From contig CAVSNQ010000024.1 in assembly GCA_963729365.1 (NCBI GenBank), positions 186,001 to 250,000 on the forward strand: DNA of 64,000 bases. Direction: 5' to 3'. The notes under the pieces were generated by a model that did not search any database, was not told where the DNA came from, and was given only the letters and a program-made list of their open reading frames with translations. Within the stretch, counting starts at the first letter, position 1. Each line of letters begins with the position of its first letter. The stretch is from JASHPR01 sp963729365 (GTDB lineage: Bacteria; Actinomycetota; Actinomycetes; Streptosporangiales; Streptosporangiaceae). Of the stretch, positions 26,029-35,210 are shown piece after piece. A program made the position numbers and the translations under genes.

Positions 26029-27114
26029 ATGGACCTTTCCGGCGGGAGTGCGGCGCCATGGCCGCCGTCCGCTGAGCCGGGACCCGCTACGCCCGTACCC
26101 GCCGGCCCGGCACCCGCTGGGCCGGGATCCGCTGGGCCGGGATCCGCTGGGCCGGGATCCGCTGAGCCGGGACCTGCTGAGCCGGGACTGCCCGACTGGG
26201 CTGCCGAGCACCTGGCGGCATTCGAGCGGCACCTGGCGGCGGAGCGCGGCCTGTCACCGCACACGGTGCGCGCCTACCTGGGCGATGTCGCCGCCCTGCT
26301 CACCCGCGCGTGCCTGGACGGGCTCGGCGACCTGGCCGCGCTGGACATCGGCGTCATCCGGGCCTGGCTGGCGGCGCAGCACGCCAGCGGGATGGCGCGC
26401 GCGACGCTGGCCCGCCGGGCCGCGGCCGCCCGCGCCTTCACCGCGTTCGCGCACTCGCGCGGCTGGCTGGACACCGACCCCGGGCCGTTGCTCGGCACGC
26501 CCAAGACCGCCCGTCATCTTCCGGAGGTCCTGGCCCAGGAGCAGATGGCGGCGGTGCTCGCGGCCGCCGAATCCGCGCCGCGGACCGCGGGAGACCCACA
26601 GGCGGTCGCGGTCGCGTGCCGTGACACCGCGATCATGGAACTCCTCTACGCATCCGGGATCCGGGTCAGTGAACTGTGCGGGCTCGATGTCGGCGACATC
26701 GACGACGGGCGGAGGACCGTTCGCGTTCTGGGCAAAGGCAACAAGGAGCGAGTCGTCCCGATTGGCATTCCCGCCGGGAGGGCGGTGCGGCAGTGGCAGG
26801 ACGCGGGCCGCCCGCTGCTGGCCACCGAATGGTCGGGGGCCGCGCTCTACCTTGGCGCGCGCGGCAGGCGCCTCGATCCGCGGACGGCGCGCCGGGTCGT
26901 GCACGCGAGGATCGCGGCGGCCGGGTCCGTGCCTGACGCCGGGCCGCACGGCCTGCGTCACAGCGCGGCGACGCACCTGCTCGAGGGTGGTGCGGACCTG
27001 CGCAGCGTGCAGGAGATTCTCGGCCACGCATCGCTCGCCAGCACGCAGATCTACACTCATGTGTCGGTCGAGCGCCTGCTGGCCGCCTACCGCCAGGCCC
27101 ACCCGCGAGCATGA
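26029..27114 (+). CDS. xerC: XerC-type tyrosine recombinase
   Basis: 361 residues. The catalytic set is complete: Arg in ASGIRVSELCGLD near 220, Lys in GKGNKERVVP near 243, H-x-x-R in HGLRHSAATHLLE near 307, His in GHASLASTQIYTH near 333 and the Tyr in the same stretch. The N-terminal SAM-like core-binding domain starts near residue 55 (AFERHLAAERGLSPHTVRAY). With XerD it resolves chromosome dimers at dif. Residues 10-52 are an unusual Pro/Gly/Ala-rich leader built from repeats; a later start is possible. Its position between dprA and rpsB is the chromosomal xerC site, so it is not an island integrase. Confidence 0.9.
   Translation: MDLSGGSAAPWPPSAEPGPATPVPAGPAPAGPGSAGPGSAGPGSAEPGPAEPGLPDWAAEHLAAFERHLAAERGLSPHTVRAYLGDVAALLTRACLDGLGDLAALDIGVIRAWLAAQHASGMARATLARRAAAARAFTAFAHSRGWLDTDPGPLLGTPKTARHLPEVLAQEQMAAVLAAAESAPRTAGDPQAVAVACRDTAIMELLYASGIRVSELCGLDVGDIDDGRRTVRVLGKGNKERVVPIGIPAGRAVRQWQDAGRPLLATEWSGAALYLGARGRRLDPRTARRVVHARIAAAGSVPDAGPHGLRHSAATHLLEGGADLRSVQEILGHASLASTQIYTHVSVERLLAAYRQAHPRA
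26102..26180. repeat. 15-bp tandem repeats in the xerC leader
   Basis: Near-identical units of the type GGGCCGGGATCCGCT, about five copies with GCTGAGCCGGGA variants, encoding G-P-G-S-A/E-P-G-P-A. The period keeps the frame. Confidence 0.8.
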
Positions 27115-27414
27115 CCGAAACGGCGGAGCGCCCGAGCCCCGTGACAGCTTCGGTGAACCGGCATCGGCGGGCCGGCGCCATGTAGACTACGCACGGACTG
27201 TCATCGTCGCGCTTGGACGCGCGGGGCTGATGGGCCAAAATTCGCGTGCCCGCTTTGCCGCGCGGGGTGCCGGGAATCCGGCCCCCGGCGGAACGCATCT
27301 CACCGGTCCGCGGGGATGTCCATCCCGCGGCGAAATGCGTACGGGCGCCAGGAAGCAACCGAGAGGCGCCCATGCCCAGCGGGCGGGCGCACGAGAAGGA
27401 AAGGGGACACCGGC
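27115..27414 (+). other. Untranslated region before rpsB
   Basis: 300 bases with no supported gene. TGTAGACT at 27181-27188 fits an actinobacterial -10 box (TAGACT) but has no clear -35. The later part may hold an S2 autoregulatory leader, as in other bacteria, though I cannot define a structure. Confidence 0.4.
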
Positions 27415-28578
27415 ATGGCTCCGGTCGTCACCATGCGACAGCTGCTCGAGAGCGGCGTGCATTTCGGTCACCAGACCCGGCGATGGAATCCGAAGATGAA
27501 GCGGTTCATCTTCACCGAGCGCAACGGGATCTACATCATCGACCTCCAGCAGTCGCTTGACTTCATCGATCGTGCTTACGAGTTCATCAAGGAGACCGTC
27601 GCGCACGGTGGCTCCGTCCTCTACGTCGGCACTAAGAAGCAGGCTCAGGAGGCGATCGCGGAGCAGGCCCGCAGGGTCGGGATGCCGTTCGTCAACCAGC
27701 GCTGGCTCGGCGGCATGCTGACCAACTTCACCACGGTCTACAAGCGGCTGCAGCGGCTCAAGGAACTGGAAGAGATCGATTTCGATGACGTGGCCGGCTC
27801 GACCCTGACCAAGAAGGAACTGCTGCACCTGAAGCGGGAGCGGGACAAGCTGGACCGCTCCCTCGGCGGTATCAGGGACATGTCACGGGTACCGAGCGCG
27901 CTCTGGGTGGTCGATACCAAGAAGGAGCACATCGCGGTCAGCGAGGCCCGCAAGCTCGGCATCCCGGTGATCGCGATCCTCGACACCAACTGCGACCCCG
28001 ACGAGGTGAACTACCCGATCCCGGGAAATGACGACGCGATCCGCAGCGTTGCACTCCTGACGAGGGTGGTCGCCGACGCGGTCGCCGACGGACTGATCGC
28101 GCGGGCGGGAGCGGCCGCAGGCGAGGAGAAGCCGCCAGCGCCCGCCGACGGCGTGCTCGGTGCCGAGGAGCCGCTGGCCGAGTGGGAGCGCGCGCTGCTG
28201 CTTGAGGGCCGGGGCGCCGACGGCGAGGCGGCCGGCACATCGGCGCCAGCCGCAACGGACGGTGCGCCCGCAGAGGCTTCGGCCGCGGGCCGCGAGCCGG
28301 CCGCCGAGGCCGCGCCTGCGGAAACCGCGCCTGCGGAAACCGCTTCTGCGGACGGCACCGCACCCGCGGAGGCCGCACCCGCGGAGGCCGCACCCGCGGA
28401 GGCCGCACCCGCGGAGGCCGCACCCGCAGAGGCCGCACCCGGGGAGGCTGCATCCGCGGACAGCGCTGCGGCCGCGGACGGCGCTGCGGCCGCGGACGGC
28501 GCTGCGGCCGCGGACGGCGCCGCATCGGCTGAGGGCACCGCGCCAGAGGCCGAGGAGCCGGCGTCCGAGTCGGCCTGA
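27415..28578 (+). CDS. rpsB: 30S ribosomal protein S2 with long Ala/Glu/Pro tail
   Basis: 387 residues. Residues 1-225 are a full S2 (MRQLLESGVHFGHQTRRWNP; RWLGGMLTNFTTV; DTNCDPDEVNYPIPGNDDAI). Residues 225-387 are a low-complexity tail rich in A-P-A-E-A and A-A-A-D-G repeats; S2 is 230-310 residues in most relatives. The ATG is preceded by GGAAAGGGG about seven bases upstream. EF-Ts follows, as usual. The tail parallels that of S16 in this genome. Confidence 0.97.
   Translation: MAPVVTMRQLLESGVHFGHQTRRWNPKMKRFIFTERNGIYIIDLQQSLDFIDRAYEFIKETVAHGGSVLYVGTKKQAQEAIAEQARRVGMPFVNQRWLGGMLTNFTTVYKRLQRLKELEEIDFDDVAGSTLTKKELLHLKRERDKLDRSLGGIRDMSRVPSALWVVDTKKEHIAVSEARKLGIPVIAILDTNCDPDEVNYPIPGNDDAIRSVALLTRVVADAVADGLIARAGAAAGEEKPPAPADGVLGAEEPLAEWERALLLEGRGADGEAAGTSAPAATDGAPAEASAAGREPAAEAAPAETAPAETASADGTAPAEAAPAEAAPAEAAPAEAAPAEAAPGEAASADSAAAADGAAAADGAAAADGAASAEGTAPEAEEPASESA
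28362..28524. repeat. In-frame tandem repeats in the rpsB tail
   Basis: About six 15-bp units of the form GCACCCGCGGAGGCC (28367 onward) and then three 18-bp units GCTGCGGCCGCGGACGGC (28466 onward). Confidence 0.85.
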
Positions 28579-28655
28579 CTTCGCAGGCCGCTCGGTGACC
28601 AGCCAGGCTGGTGGCTGCCCATGACAAGACAGCTGTGAGAGATAGAGATGAGGAC

Positions 28656-29489
28656 ATGGACTACAGCGCGGCGGATGTAAAGCGGCTCCGTGAGCAGACG
28701 GGCGCGGGCATGCTCGATTGCCGGAATGCGCTTGTCGAGGCTCCGGACTACGAGGCTGCGGTCGAGCTCCTGCGGGTCAAGGGCGCGAAGGATGTCAACA
28801 AGCGGGCCGGGCGCACGGCGGCGAACGGGCTGGTCACCGCGGCCCTCGAGGGGAACAGCAAGGGCGTGCTCCTCGAGGTCAACTGCGAGACCGACTTTGT
28901 CGCCAAGACCGACCTGTTCCAGCAGGTGGCGGCCGACATCGCCAAGGCGGCGCTGGCCTCGGACGCGGCGGACAGGCTGGCGGTGCTCGGCCTCGAGGTC
29001 CGGCCGGGCCAGACCGCTCAGGAACTGATCGAGGAGGCAGGCGCCTCGCTCAAGGAGAAGGTGGAGGTTGGCCGGTTCGCCCGGTTTGAGGGCGGTTATG
29101 TCACCAGCTACCTGCACAAGTCTGACCCCGGGCTGCCGCCGACCCTCGGCGTGCTTGTCCAGCTGGAGTCCGGATCCGCCGACGTGGGCCAGGACATCGC
29201 GCACCAGGTCGCAGCCATGCGTCCGCGTTATGTCACCCGCGACGACGTACCGGAGGACGTGGTGGCGAACGAGCGCAGGATCGCCGAGCAGATGACTCGC
29301 GAGGAAGGCAAGCCTGAGGCGGCGATCGGCAAGATCGTGGATGGCCGCGTGAACGCGTTCCTGAAGGATGTCGTGCTCGTCGAGCAGGCATCAGTCAGGG
29401 ATCAGAAGAAGCCGGTCAAGAAGCTGCTGGCGGAGCACGGGGCCCGCGTGCTGGGATTCGCCCGGTTCCAGATCGGGCAGGCCGGCTGA
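28656..29489 (+). CDS. tsf: Elongation factor Ts
   Basis: 277 residues, as in Streptomyces. EF-Ts recycles EF-Tu-GDP. The N-terminal UBA-like part is AADVKRLREQTGAGMLDCRN, followed by the EF-Tu contact TDFVAKTDLF and the C-terminal LLAEHGARVLGFARFQIG. This ATG gives the family start (DYSAADVK); an in-frame GTG 21 bases upstream would only add charged residues. It follows rpsB by 77 bases. Confidence 0.95.
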   Translation: MDYSAADVKRLREQTGAGMLDCRNALVEAPDYEAAVELLRVKGAKDVNKRAGRTAANGLVTAALEGNSKGVLLEVNCETDFVAKTDLFQQVAADIAKAALASDAADRLAVLGLEVRPGQTAQELIEEAGASLKEKVEVGRFARFEGGYVTSYLHKSDPGLPPTLGVLVQLESGSADVGQDIAHQVAAMRPRYVTRDDVPEDVVANERRIAEQMTREEGKPEAAIGKIVDGRVNAFLKDVVLVEQASVRDQKKPVKKLLAEHGARVLGFARFQIGQAG

Positions 29490-29558
29490 ACCAGGCCGGC
29501 TTAACCAGCGCAGGACCCCGGGCGTGCGGCCAGCCGAGACAAGGGAAGGACGCGGTCC

Positions 29559-30407
29559 GTGCAGGAGGGCACCACTCGCCCGGCGCAGGGAGCGGCCGCG
29601 GCCAACGGAGCGGCGGCCGTAGACCGAGCGGGGGCGCCGAGCGGAGCGGCGGCCGCGGCCAGCGATATGACCACGCGCGGAGAAGCGCATCCCAGCTGGC
29701 ACCGTGTGGTGCTGAAGCTGTCCGGCGAGGCCTTCGCCGGTGCCGAGCCCCTGGGGATCTCCCCGGATGCGGTCGTTCACATCGCCAGGGAGATCTCGGC
29801 GGCGGCCCGCGAGGGCATCCAGGTGGCCGCGGTGGTCGGCGGCGGCAACATGTTCCGCGGCGCGGTGCTGGCGCAGCGCGGCATCGACCGGTCCCGCGCG
29901 GACTACATGGGAATGCTCGGCACGGTCATCAACTGCCTGGCCCTCCAGGACGTGCTCGAGAAGCTTGGCGTGGAGACCCGGGTGCAGACCGCGATCACGA
30001 TGGGCCAGGTCGCTGAGCCCTACATACCGCGGCGGGCGATCCGGCACCTGGAGAAGGGCCGGGTCGTGATCTTCGGGGCCGGCCTGGGCGCGCCCTTCTT
30101 TTCGACCGATACCTGCGCGGCCCAGCGTGCGCTCGAGATCGGGGCCCAGGCGGTGCTCAAGGGCACCCAGGTCGACGGGGTTTACGACGCCGATCCGCGG
30201 GAGATACCGGACGCGGTCCGCTTCCACCGGCTCGACTATGGCGAGGTGCTCCGGCGGGAGCTAAGGTTCATGGATGCCACGGCCGTTAGCCTGTGCATGG
30301 ACAATGACCTGCCGATCGTGGTCTTTGACCTGATGCGCGAGGGCAACGTGGTGCGAGCGGTGCACGGCGAGAGGATCGGCACGCTGGTGAGCCGGTTGGC
30401 GCGCTGA
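29559..30407 (+). CDS. pyrH: UMP kinase
   Basis: 282 residues. It phosphorylates UMP to UDP. Key parts are RVVLKLSGEAFAG, VVGGGNMFRG, GMLGTVINCLALQDVLE, GAGLGAPFFSTDTCAAQRA and KGTQVDGVYDADP. The GTG has AAGGGAAGGA eight bases upstream, a strong site, so the Ala/Gly-rich N-terminal ~40 residues appear to be real and make the protein longer than the usual 240-250. Confidence 0.95.
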   Translation: MQEGTTRPAQGAAAANGAAAVDRAGAPSGAAAAASDMTTRGEAHPSWHRVVLKLSGEAFAGAEPLGISPDAVVHIAREISAAAREGIQVAAVVGGGNMFRGAVLAQRGIDRSRADYMGMLGTVINCLALQDVLEKLGVETRVQTAITMGQVAEPYIPRRAIRHLEKGRVVIFGAGLGAPFFSTDTCAAQRALEIGAQAVLKGTQVDGVYDADPREIPDAVRFHRLDYGEVLRRELRFMDATAVSLCMDNDLPIVVFDLMREGNVVRAVHGERIGTLVSRLAR

Positions 30408-30509
30408 GGACCCGGCATGGCATGATTCCCGGGCCGGAGCGCACCATGGGAAGACGCGGTGCGCGGACAGGACGCGCACCGGGACGCCGACCGAGGCACG
30501 GGAGCCGTA

Positions 30510-31067
30510 GTGATTGACGAGACCCTCCTCGAAGCCGAGGAGAAGATGGACAAGGCCGTCGCGGTCGCCAAGGAGGAATTTGCTGGCATCCGCACCGGCC
30601 GCGCGCATCCTTCGATGTTCAATAAGATCACGGCCGAGTACTACGGAACGCAGACGCCGGTGAACCAGCTGGCGTCGTTCCACATGCCCGAGCCCCGGAT
30701 GGTCATCGTCCAGCCGTTCGACAAGTCGTCGGTGTCGGCGATCGAGAAGGCCATCAGGTCCAGCGACCTCGGCGTGAACCCGTCCAATGACGGCAACATC
30801 ATCCGGATCATCTTCCCCGAGCTCTCCGAAGAGCGCCGGCGCGAGTACATCAAGGTCGCGCGGCACAAGGCGGAGGACAGCCGGGTCTCCATCCGCAATA
30901 TCCGCAGGCACGCCAAGGACTCGCTGGACAAGCTGGTCAAGGGAGGCGAGGCAGGCGAGGACGAGGGCCGGCGCGCGGAACGGGAACTCGAGGATCTCAC
31001 CCATCTCTATGTTGCCCAGGTAGACGAGCTGCTCAGGCACAAGGAAGCCGAGCTCCTCGAGGTATAG
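30510..31067 (+). CDS. frr: Ribosome recycling factor
   Basis: 185 residues, exactly the family length from this GTG, which has GGGAG upstream. With EF-G it splits post-termination ribosomes. Motifs: EEFAGIRTGRAHPSMF, YYGTQTPVNQLASF, NDGNIIRIIFPELSEERRRE and the helical C-terminus. An upstream in-frame GTG would add 17 residues without family support. Confidence 0.96.
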   Translation: MIDETLLEAEEKMDKAVAVAKEEFAGIRTGRAHPSMFNKITAEYYGTQTPVNQLASFHMPEPRMVIVQPFDKSSVSAIEKAIRSSDLGVNPSNDGNIIRIIFPELSEERRREYIKVARHKAEDSRVSIRNIRRHAKDSLDKLVKGGEAGEDEGRRAERELEDLTHLYVAQVDELLRHKEAELLEV

Positions 31068-31117
31068 CTTGCAACCAGACACGCTGCGGGACGCGCGCGG
31101 GCAAGGATGCCAGCCCG

Positions 31118-31996
31118 GTGCCTGAAGATCTCGGCAGGCCGCTTGCCCAGGGAGAGGCCGACCCGGTGAGCGAGCGCAAGCCGACCAGGACGGGCCGCAA
31201 CCTCCCCGTGGCCGTGGCCATCGGCGTCGTGCTCGGCGGCTTGGCGCTGCTCACGCTCTTCACGGTGAAGGCCACGTTCCTCGCCTACATGGGCGCGGTC
31301 GTGGCGGTGGGGCTCTGGGAGCTGCGGCAGGCGCTGGCCGAGCGCGGGATCAGCCTTCCGCTGATCCCGATAGCGGCGGGCGGCGCCGCCATGTTCACGC
31401 TGGCGTACTGGTACGGCGCACAGCCCGCCCTGGCCGCCATGGCGGGCACAGTCGGCGTGCTCATGGCGTGGCGGCTGCCCGGCGGGGCCCAAGGCTACCT
31501 GCGCGACCTGACCGCGAGCGTCTTCGCGCTGGCCTACCTGCCGATGCTGGGCGTCTTCGTACCGCTCATGCTGTCGGAGCCCGATGGCGCGCGCCGGACG
31601 TTCATCTTCCTCCTGCTCGCGGTGTGCAGCGACGTCGGCGGCTACTTCGCCGGGATCTTCACCGGGCGTCACCCGATGGCCCCGGGCATCAGCCCGAAGA
31701 AGACCTGGGAAGGCTTCGCCGGATCCGTGGCGGCGTGCCTCGCGGCCGGCGCGATCACGCTGCCGCTGCTGCTGCACGCTCACGTTTGGCAGGGCCTGGT
31801 CCTGGGCGCCGCGGCGGTCGCCGCCGCGACCCTCGGCGATCTCGTCGAGTCCATGATCAAGCGGGACCTGGAGATCAAGGACATGGGCCGGGTGTTCCCC
31901 GGGCACGGGGGCGCCATGGACCGGCTCGACTCGCTGGTTTTCGTCGCTCCCGTGGCCTGGCTGCTGCTGTCCGTCTTCGTGCCGCACGCCCACTAG
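31118..31996 (+). CDS. cdsA: Phosphatidate cytidylyltransferase (CDP-DAG synthase)
   Basis: 292 residues with about eight membrane helices. It makes CDP-diacylglycerol from phosphatidate and CTP for phospholipid synthesis. The signature lies at the C-terminus: DLVESMIKRDLEIKDMGRVF, then PGHGGAMDRLDS. SPKKTWEGFAGS is also typical. The GTG follows AAGGA. It closes the rpsB-tsf-pyrH-frr-cdsA run and faces the SUFU gene tail to tail. Confidence 0.95.
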   Translation: MPEDLGRPLAQGEADPVSERKPTRTGRNLPVAVAIGVVLGGLALLTLFTVKATFLAYMGAVVAVGLWELRQALAERGISLPLIPIAAGGAAMFTLAYWYGAQPALAAMAGTVGVLMAWRLPGGAQGYLRDLTASVFALAYLPMLGVFVPLMLSEPDGARRTFIFLLLAVCSDVGGYFAGIFTGRHPMAPGISPKKTWEGFAGSVAACLAAGAITLPLLLHAHVWQGLVLGAAAVAAATLGDLVESMIKRDLEIKDMGRVFPGHGGAMDRLDSLVFVAPVAWLLLSVFVPHAH

Positions 31997-31997
31997 C

Positions 31998-32036
31998 CGC
32001 GGGCGCCGCGCACCGGGAGCGTCGCGGCGCCGCGCG
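31998..32036. terminator. Likely bidirectional terminator
   Basis: GCGGGCGCCGCG pairs with CGCGGCGCCGCGC around a ~12-base loop in the 43-base gap between two convergent genes. No T tract. Confidence 0.5.
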
Positions 32037-32039
32037 CCG

Positions 32040-33158
32040 CTAGCCCACGACCCAGGTGCGGCGCTGCGCCGCGAGCTGCGTGACCAGGCTGGCCGGCCCG
32101 CGCTCGGCGGCCAGCACGCGCTCGCGGTCGCTGACCGGGACCAGCCACAGCCACCGGACCGGCTCGCCGCTGAACGAGAAGCCGGACAGGTCAGGCACGT
32201 CGGGCCCGAGCAGGCTGCCCGGCTTGTCGAGCAGCAGCACGGCCTCGTTGCCGCCGCCGAGCGGGAACGTGGACGGCTCGTGGTACCAGGGAACGCAGTG
32301 CCCGTCTCCCAGCCAGGTCACCTCGCGCCACGGGTACTGGCCGAGCCACAGGAAGATCCGGGCGGCGTCCGTGCTCGGCATCGTGGTCGCGATGGCCAGC
32401 TCGATCCTCGCGCCGTCGGCCAGGTTTCCCATCTGCTCGATGACCGGCATCCGCTGGCAGCTCATCCCGACCGTCGACAGGACGGCATAGGGCCGCTGCG
32501 CGGTCGGCGGGCGCTCGGACACGCCGACCAGCGGCTGCTTGCCGCCGCCCACGTCCCAGTACCGCCCGCCGGGACCAAGCTTGCCGAGCAGATGGCCGAG
32601 CACCGACTGCTGGAATCCGGCCCAGGCGCCGTCGTCGGCACGCCACCGCCAGAAGTCCTCGGCCTGCGCGGCCCGCGGGCCGAGGCCGTCCATCGCGTCG
32701 TCGAGCGACCAGCCGAACGGGGTCTGCCCGATCACGTCACGGCAGTATCCGGGCATTCCGCTGGCCATGTCGGACCAGCCGGGAAGGACGGCCAGCGGGC
32801 CGCCGTACTCGAGGAGCACGACGCCATCGCCCTCCTCGAGCCACAGCGCCCGCAGTGCGTCGGGCTCGGGCACGGGCCGGCCGTCGGGGTGCTTGGTGTG
32901 CGCCGCGGGCATCAGCGGCGCGTGCCCGGCATTCAGCCTGGTCATGTCCGTCGTCTCGGGCGCTGGCACGTGGTTGGCGATCCAGGTGGCCCCGATCGCC
33001 GCCGTCGACGAGTGCAGGTAGGCGGCCGTGGTGTCGCCGTCGCACTCCACGATCACGCGGCGGCTGGTGTACGGGCTCTCGCTCTCCAGCAGAATCCGGG
33101 GCTGCTCCGGAGTGGCGGCTATCCTGGTTTGGCTAGCTCCTCGGCGCAGCGTCGGCAT
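32040..33158 (-). CDS. Suppressor-of-fused (SUFU)-domain protein
   Basis: 372 residues. The C-terminal ~170 residues (YAVLSTVGMSCQRMPVIEQ; RIELAIATTMPSTDAARIFL; DGHCVPWYHEP; FSFSGEPVRWLWLVPVSDRE) match the bacterial SUFU domain, a scaffold of unknown target. The N-terminal ~190 residues look like a separate region and I do not recognise them. A TAGATT -10 box ends eight bases before the ATG, so the transcript should have almost no leader. Bacterial SUFU proteins are often immunity proteins of polymorphic toxins, but no toxin gene is adjacent. Confidence 0.75.
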   Translation of the reverse strand: MPTLRRGASQTRIAATPEQPRILLESESPYTSRRVIVECDGDTTAAYLHSSTAAIGATWIANHVPAPETTDMTRLNAGHAPLMPAAHTKHPDGRPVPEPDALRALWLEEGDGVVLLEYGGPLAVLPGWSDMASGMPGYCRDVIGQTPFGWSLDDAMDGLGPRAAQAEDFWRWRADDGAWAGFQQSVLGHLLGKLGPGGRYWDVGGGKQPLVGVSERPPTAQRPYAVLSTVGMSCQRMPVIEQMGNLADGARIELAIATTMPSTDAARIFLWLGQYPWREVTWLGDGHCVPWYHEPSTFPLGGGNEAVLLLDKPGSLLGPDVPDLSGFSFSGEPVRWLWLVPVSDRERVLAAERGPASLVTQLAAQRRTWVVG

Positions 33159-33272
33159 GGTTACGAAATCTACCGACTTACGGCAGGTCAGCGGGGTAAT
33201 ACCGGCGGATCGTTACCGGTTTGCCGCGCGTCGGACCGCAGCTCAAATTTACTGAATGGAACGGAGCGCCAC

Positions 33273-34451
33273 GTGCCGGTCTCGCCGCCAGCAATGCCGC
33301 CGGTCGGGCAGCGGCCGCCCGGCCCGGCCCGCCCGCCGCTGCACCTCGCCGACCTGGAACCCGGGGAGCGCCGCGCCGCGGCCGAGCAACTCGGCGAGCA
33401 GCGCTTCCGCGGCGATCAGCTGTCGCGGCACTACTTCGCCCGGCTGACCGACGATCCCGGTGACATGACCGACGTGCCCGCCGCCGCCCGCGGCCCCCTG
33501 GCCGCGGCGCTGCTGCCCCGCCTGCTCACCGCCGAACAGGAGTTCAGCTGCGACCAGGGCCAGACCAGGAAGACGCTGTGGCGCGCGCTCGACGGCGCGT
33601 ACGTCGAGTCGGTGCTGATGCGCTATCCGGGGCGGGTCACGATGTGCGTGTCGTCCCAGGCGGGGTGCGGGATGGCCTGCCCGTTCTGCGCCACGGGCCA
33701 GGCCGGGCTGACCCGCAACCTGTCCGCCGCCGAGATCGTGGCCCAGGTGGTGGCCGGGGCCAGGGCGCTGGCCCGGGGCGAGGTGACCGGCGGTCCCGGC
33801 CGGGTCTCCAACGTGGTGTTCATGGGCATGGGCGAGCCGCTGGCCAACTACACCCGGGTGCTCGCCGCGGTGCGGCGGATCACCGACCCGATCCCTGACG
33901 GGCTCGGCATCTCCCGGCGCGCCGTCACCATATCGACCGTCGGCCTGGTCCCGGCCATCGGCAGGCTGGCCGGCGAGGGCCTGCCGGTGCGGCTCGCGGT
34001 ATCCCTGCACGCCCCCGACGACGAGCTGCGCGACGAGCTCGTGCCGGTCAACCAGCGCTGGAAAGTCGCCCAGGTGCTGGACGCGGCGTGGGCGTACGCC
34101 GAGGCGACCGGGCGCCGGGTATCGATCGAGTACGCGCTGATCCGCGACATCAACGATCAGGCCTGGCGGGCCGAGGCGCTGGCCGGCCTGCTGGCCGGCC
34201 ACCTGGCGCACGTGAACCTGATCCCGCTCAACCCGACGCCGGGGTCGAAGTGGACGGCATCGGAGCCCGGCGTGATGCGGGAGTTCGAGGAGCGGCTGGC
34301 GCGGCGGGGCATCCCGGTTACTGTCCGTGACACCCGGGGAACCGAGATCGACGGCGCCTGCGGCCAGCTCGCCGCCGCAGGCCGGGCATCCCCGAGCGGC
34401 GGGCCGGCCACCCTAGACGCAGGCGCCGAGCTCGGGACGAAACAGGGCTGA
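33273..34451 (+). CDS. rlmN: 23S rRNA (adenine2503-C2)-methyltransferase RlmN
   Basis: 392 residues. A radical-SAM enzyme that methylates A2503 of 23S rRNA and A37 of some tRNAs. The 4Fe-4S motif is CGMACPFCATGQAGLTRNL near residue 130; VVFMGMGEPLANY, ISTVGLVPAI, LAVSLHAPDDELRDELVP and the end RDTRGTEIDGACGQL with the second catalytic Cys are all present. The GTG has GGAG six bases upstream. The C-terminus has ~25 extra residues. Confidence 0.95.
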   Translation: MPVSPPAMPPVGQRPPGPARPPLHLADLEPGERRAAAEQLGEQRFRGDQLSRHYFARLTDDPGDMTDVPAAARGPLAAALLPRLLTAEQEFSCDQGQTRKTLWRALDGAYVESVLMRYPGRVTMCVSSQAGCGMACPFCATGQAGLTRNLSAAEIVAQVVAGARALARGEVTGGPGRVSNVVFMGMGEPLANYTRVLAAVRRITDPIPDGLGISRRAVTISTVGLVPAIGRLAGEGLPVRLAVSLHAPDDELRDELVPVNQRWKVAQVLDAAWAYAEATGRRVSIEYALIRDINDQAWRAEALAGLLAGHLAHVNLIPLNPTPGSKWTASEPGVMREFEERLARRGIPVTVRDTRGTEIDGACGQLAAAGRASPSGGPATLDAGAELGTKQG

Positions 34452-34502
34452 ACGCCGGGTGGGCGCGCGGCGGCCCGGCCGCAACAGGTACCGTTATCGG
34501 CC

Positions 34503-35153
34503 ATGTCGTGGAGGCGCGCGCTTGGCCAGTGGCGGCGCGCGGCTCTCTCCGCCTCGGTGCACGCCGCCTGGCGAGTCGCGCAGCGGGCCGGAACCATCAC
34601 CGCCGAGTCCCCGGCGGGCCGCAGGTTCGCGGCGTTCGGGCCGCACTCGATGATGGCCTTCCCGACCGGAGCGGTGTTCGGTGAGCGCTGGATTGAGGTC
34701 GGCGACGAGACCATGATCGCAGCTCAGGTGACGCTCTGCGCGGGCATGATGCCCGGGCAGGACCTTGGTGACCAGCCGGTGCTGCGGCTGGGCAACCGCT
34801 GCGTGATCGGGCGCGGCAGCCACATCGTGGCTCATCAGTCGATCCTGATCTGCGATGACGTGTTCACCGGCCCCTATGTCTACATCACCGATCAGAACCA
34901 CAGCTATGCCGACCCGGACGCGCCGATCGGGCGGCAGTGGCCGGTGAATACGGCGGTGTCGATCGGCGCTGGCACCTGGCTCGGCGCGGGGGCCGTCGTC
35001 TTGCCCGGGGCCTGCATCGGCCAGAACGTTGTGGTGGCGGCCGGATCCGTGGTTCGCGGCACGGTGCCGGATCGATGCGTGGTGGCCGGCGTTCCAGCCC
35101 GGATTGTCCGGGAGTATGTCTCCGGGACCGGCTGGTCTCGCCCAGCGGACTGA
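34503..35153 (+). CDS. Hexapeptide-repeat acyltransferase
   Basis: 216 residues. A left-handed beta-helix built of hexapeptides (CVIGRGSHIVAHQSILICDD; SIGAGTWLGAGAVVLPGACI; NVVVAAGSVVRGTVPD) with the YITDQNHSY loop seen in sugar or serine O-acetyltransferases. It probably transfers an acetyl or acyl group to a sugar. The Arg-rich N-terminus is not membrane-spanning. Substrate unknown; no glycan genes adjoin. Confidence 0.82.
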   Translation: MSWRRALGQWRRAALSASVHAAWRVAQRAGTITAESPAGRRFAAFGPHSMMAFPTGAVFGERWIEVGDETMIAAQVTLCAGMMPGQDLGDQPVLRLGNRCVIGRGSHIVAHQSILICDDVFTGPYVYITDQNHSYADPDAPIGRQWPVNTAVSIGAGTWLGAGAVVLPGACIGQNVVVAAGSVVRGTVPDRCVVAGVPARIVREYVSGTGWSRPAD

Positions 35154-35210
35154 CCCGGCCTACCGCTTTTAGCGGTAACGAGGCCATGATTCTGTCACGA
35201 TGGGTGATCG

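Noticed and set aside
26029..27114. Xer-type recombinase as integrase of the NLR island
   Set aside because: Position between dprA and rpsB and full XerC features show the housekeeping recombinase.
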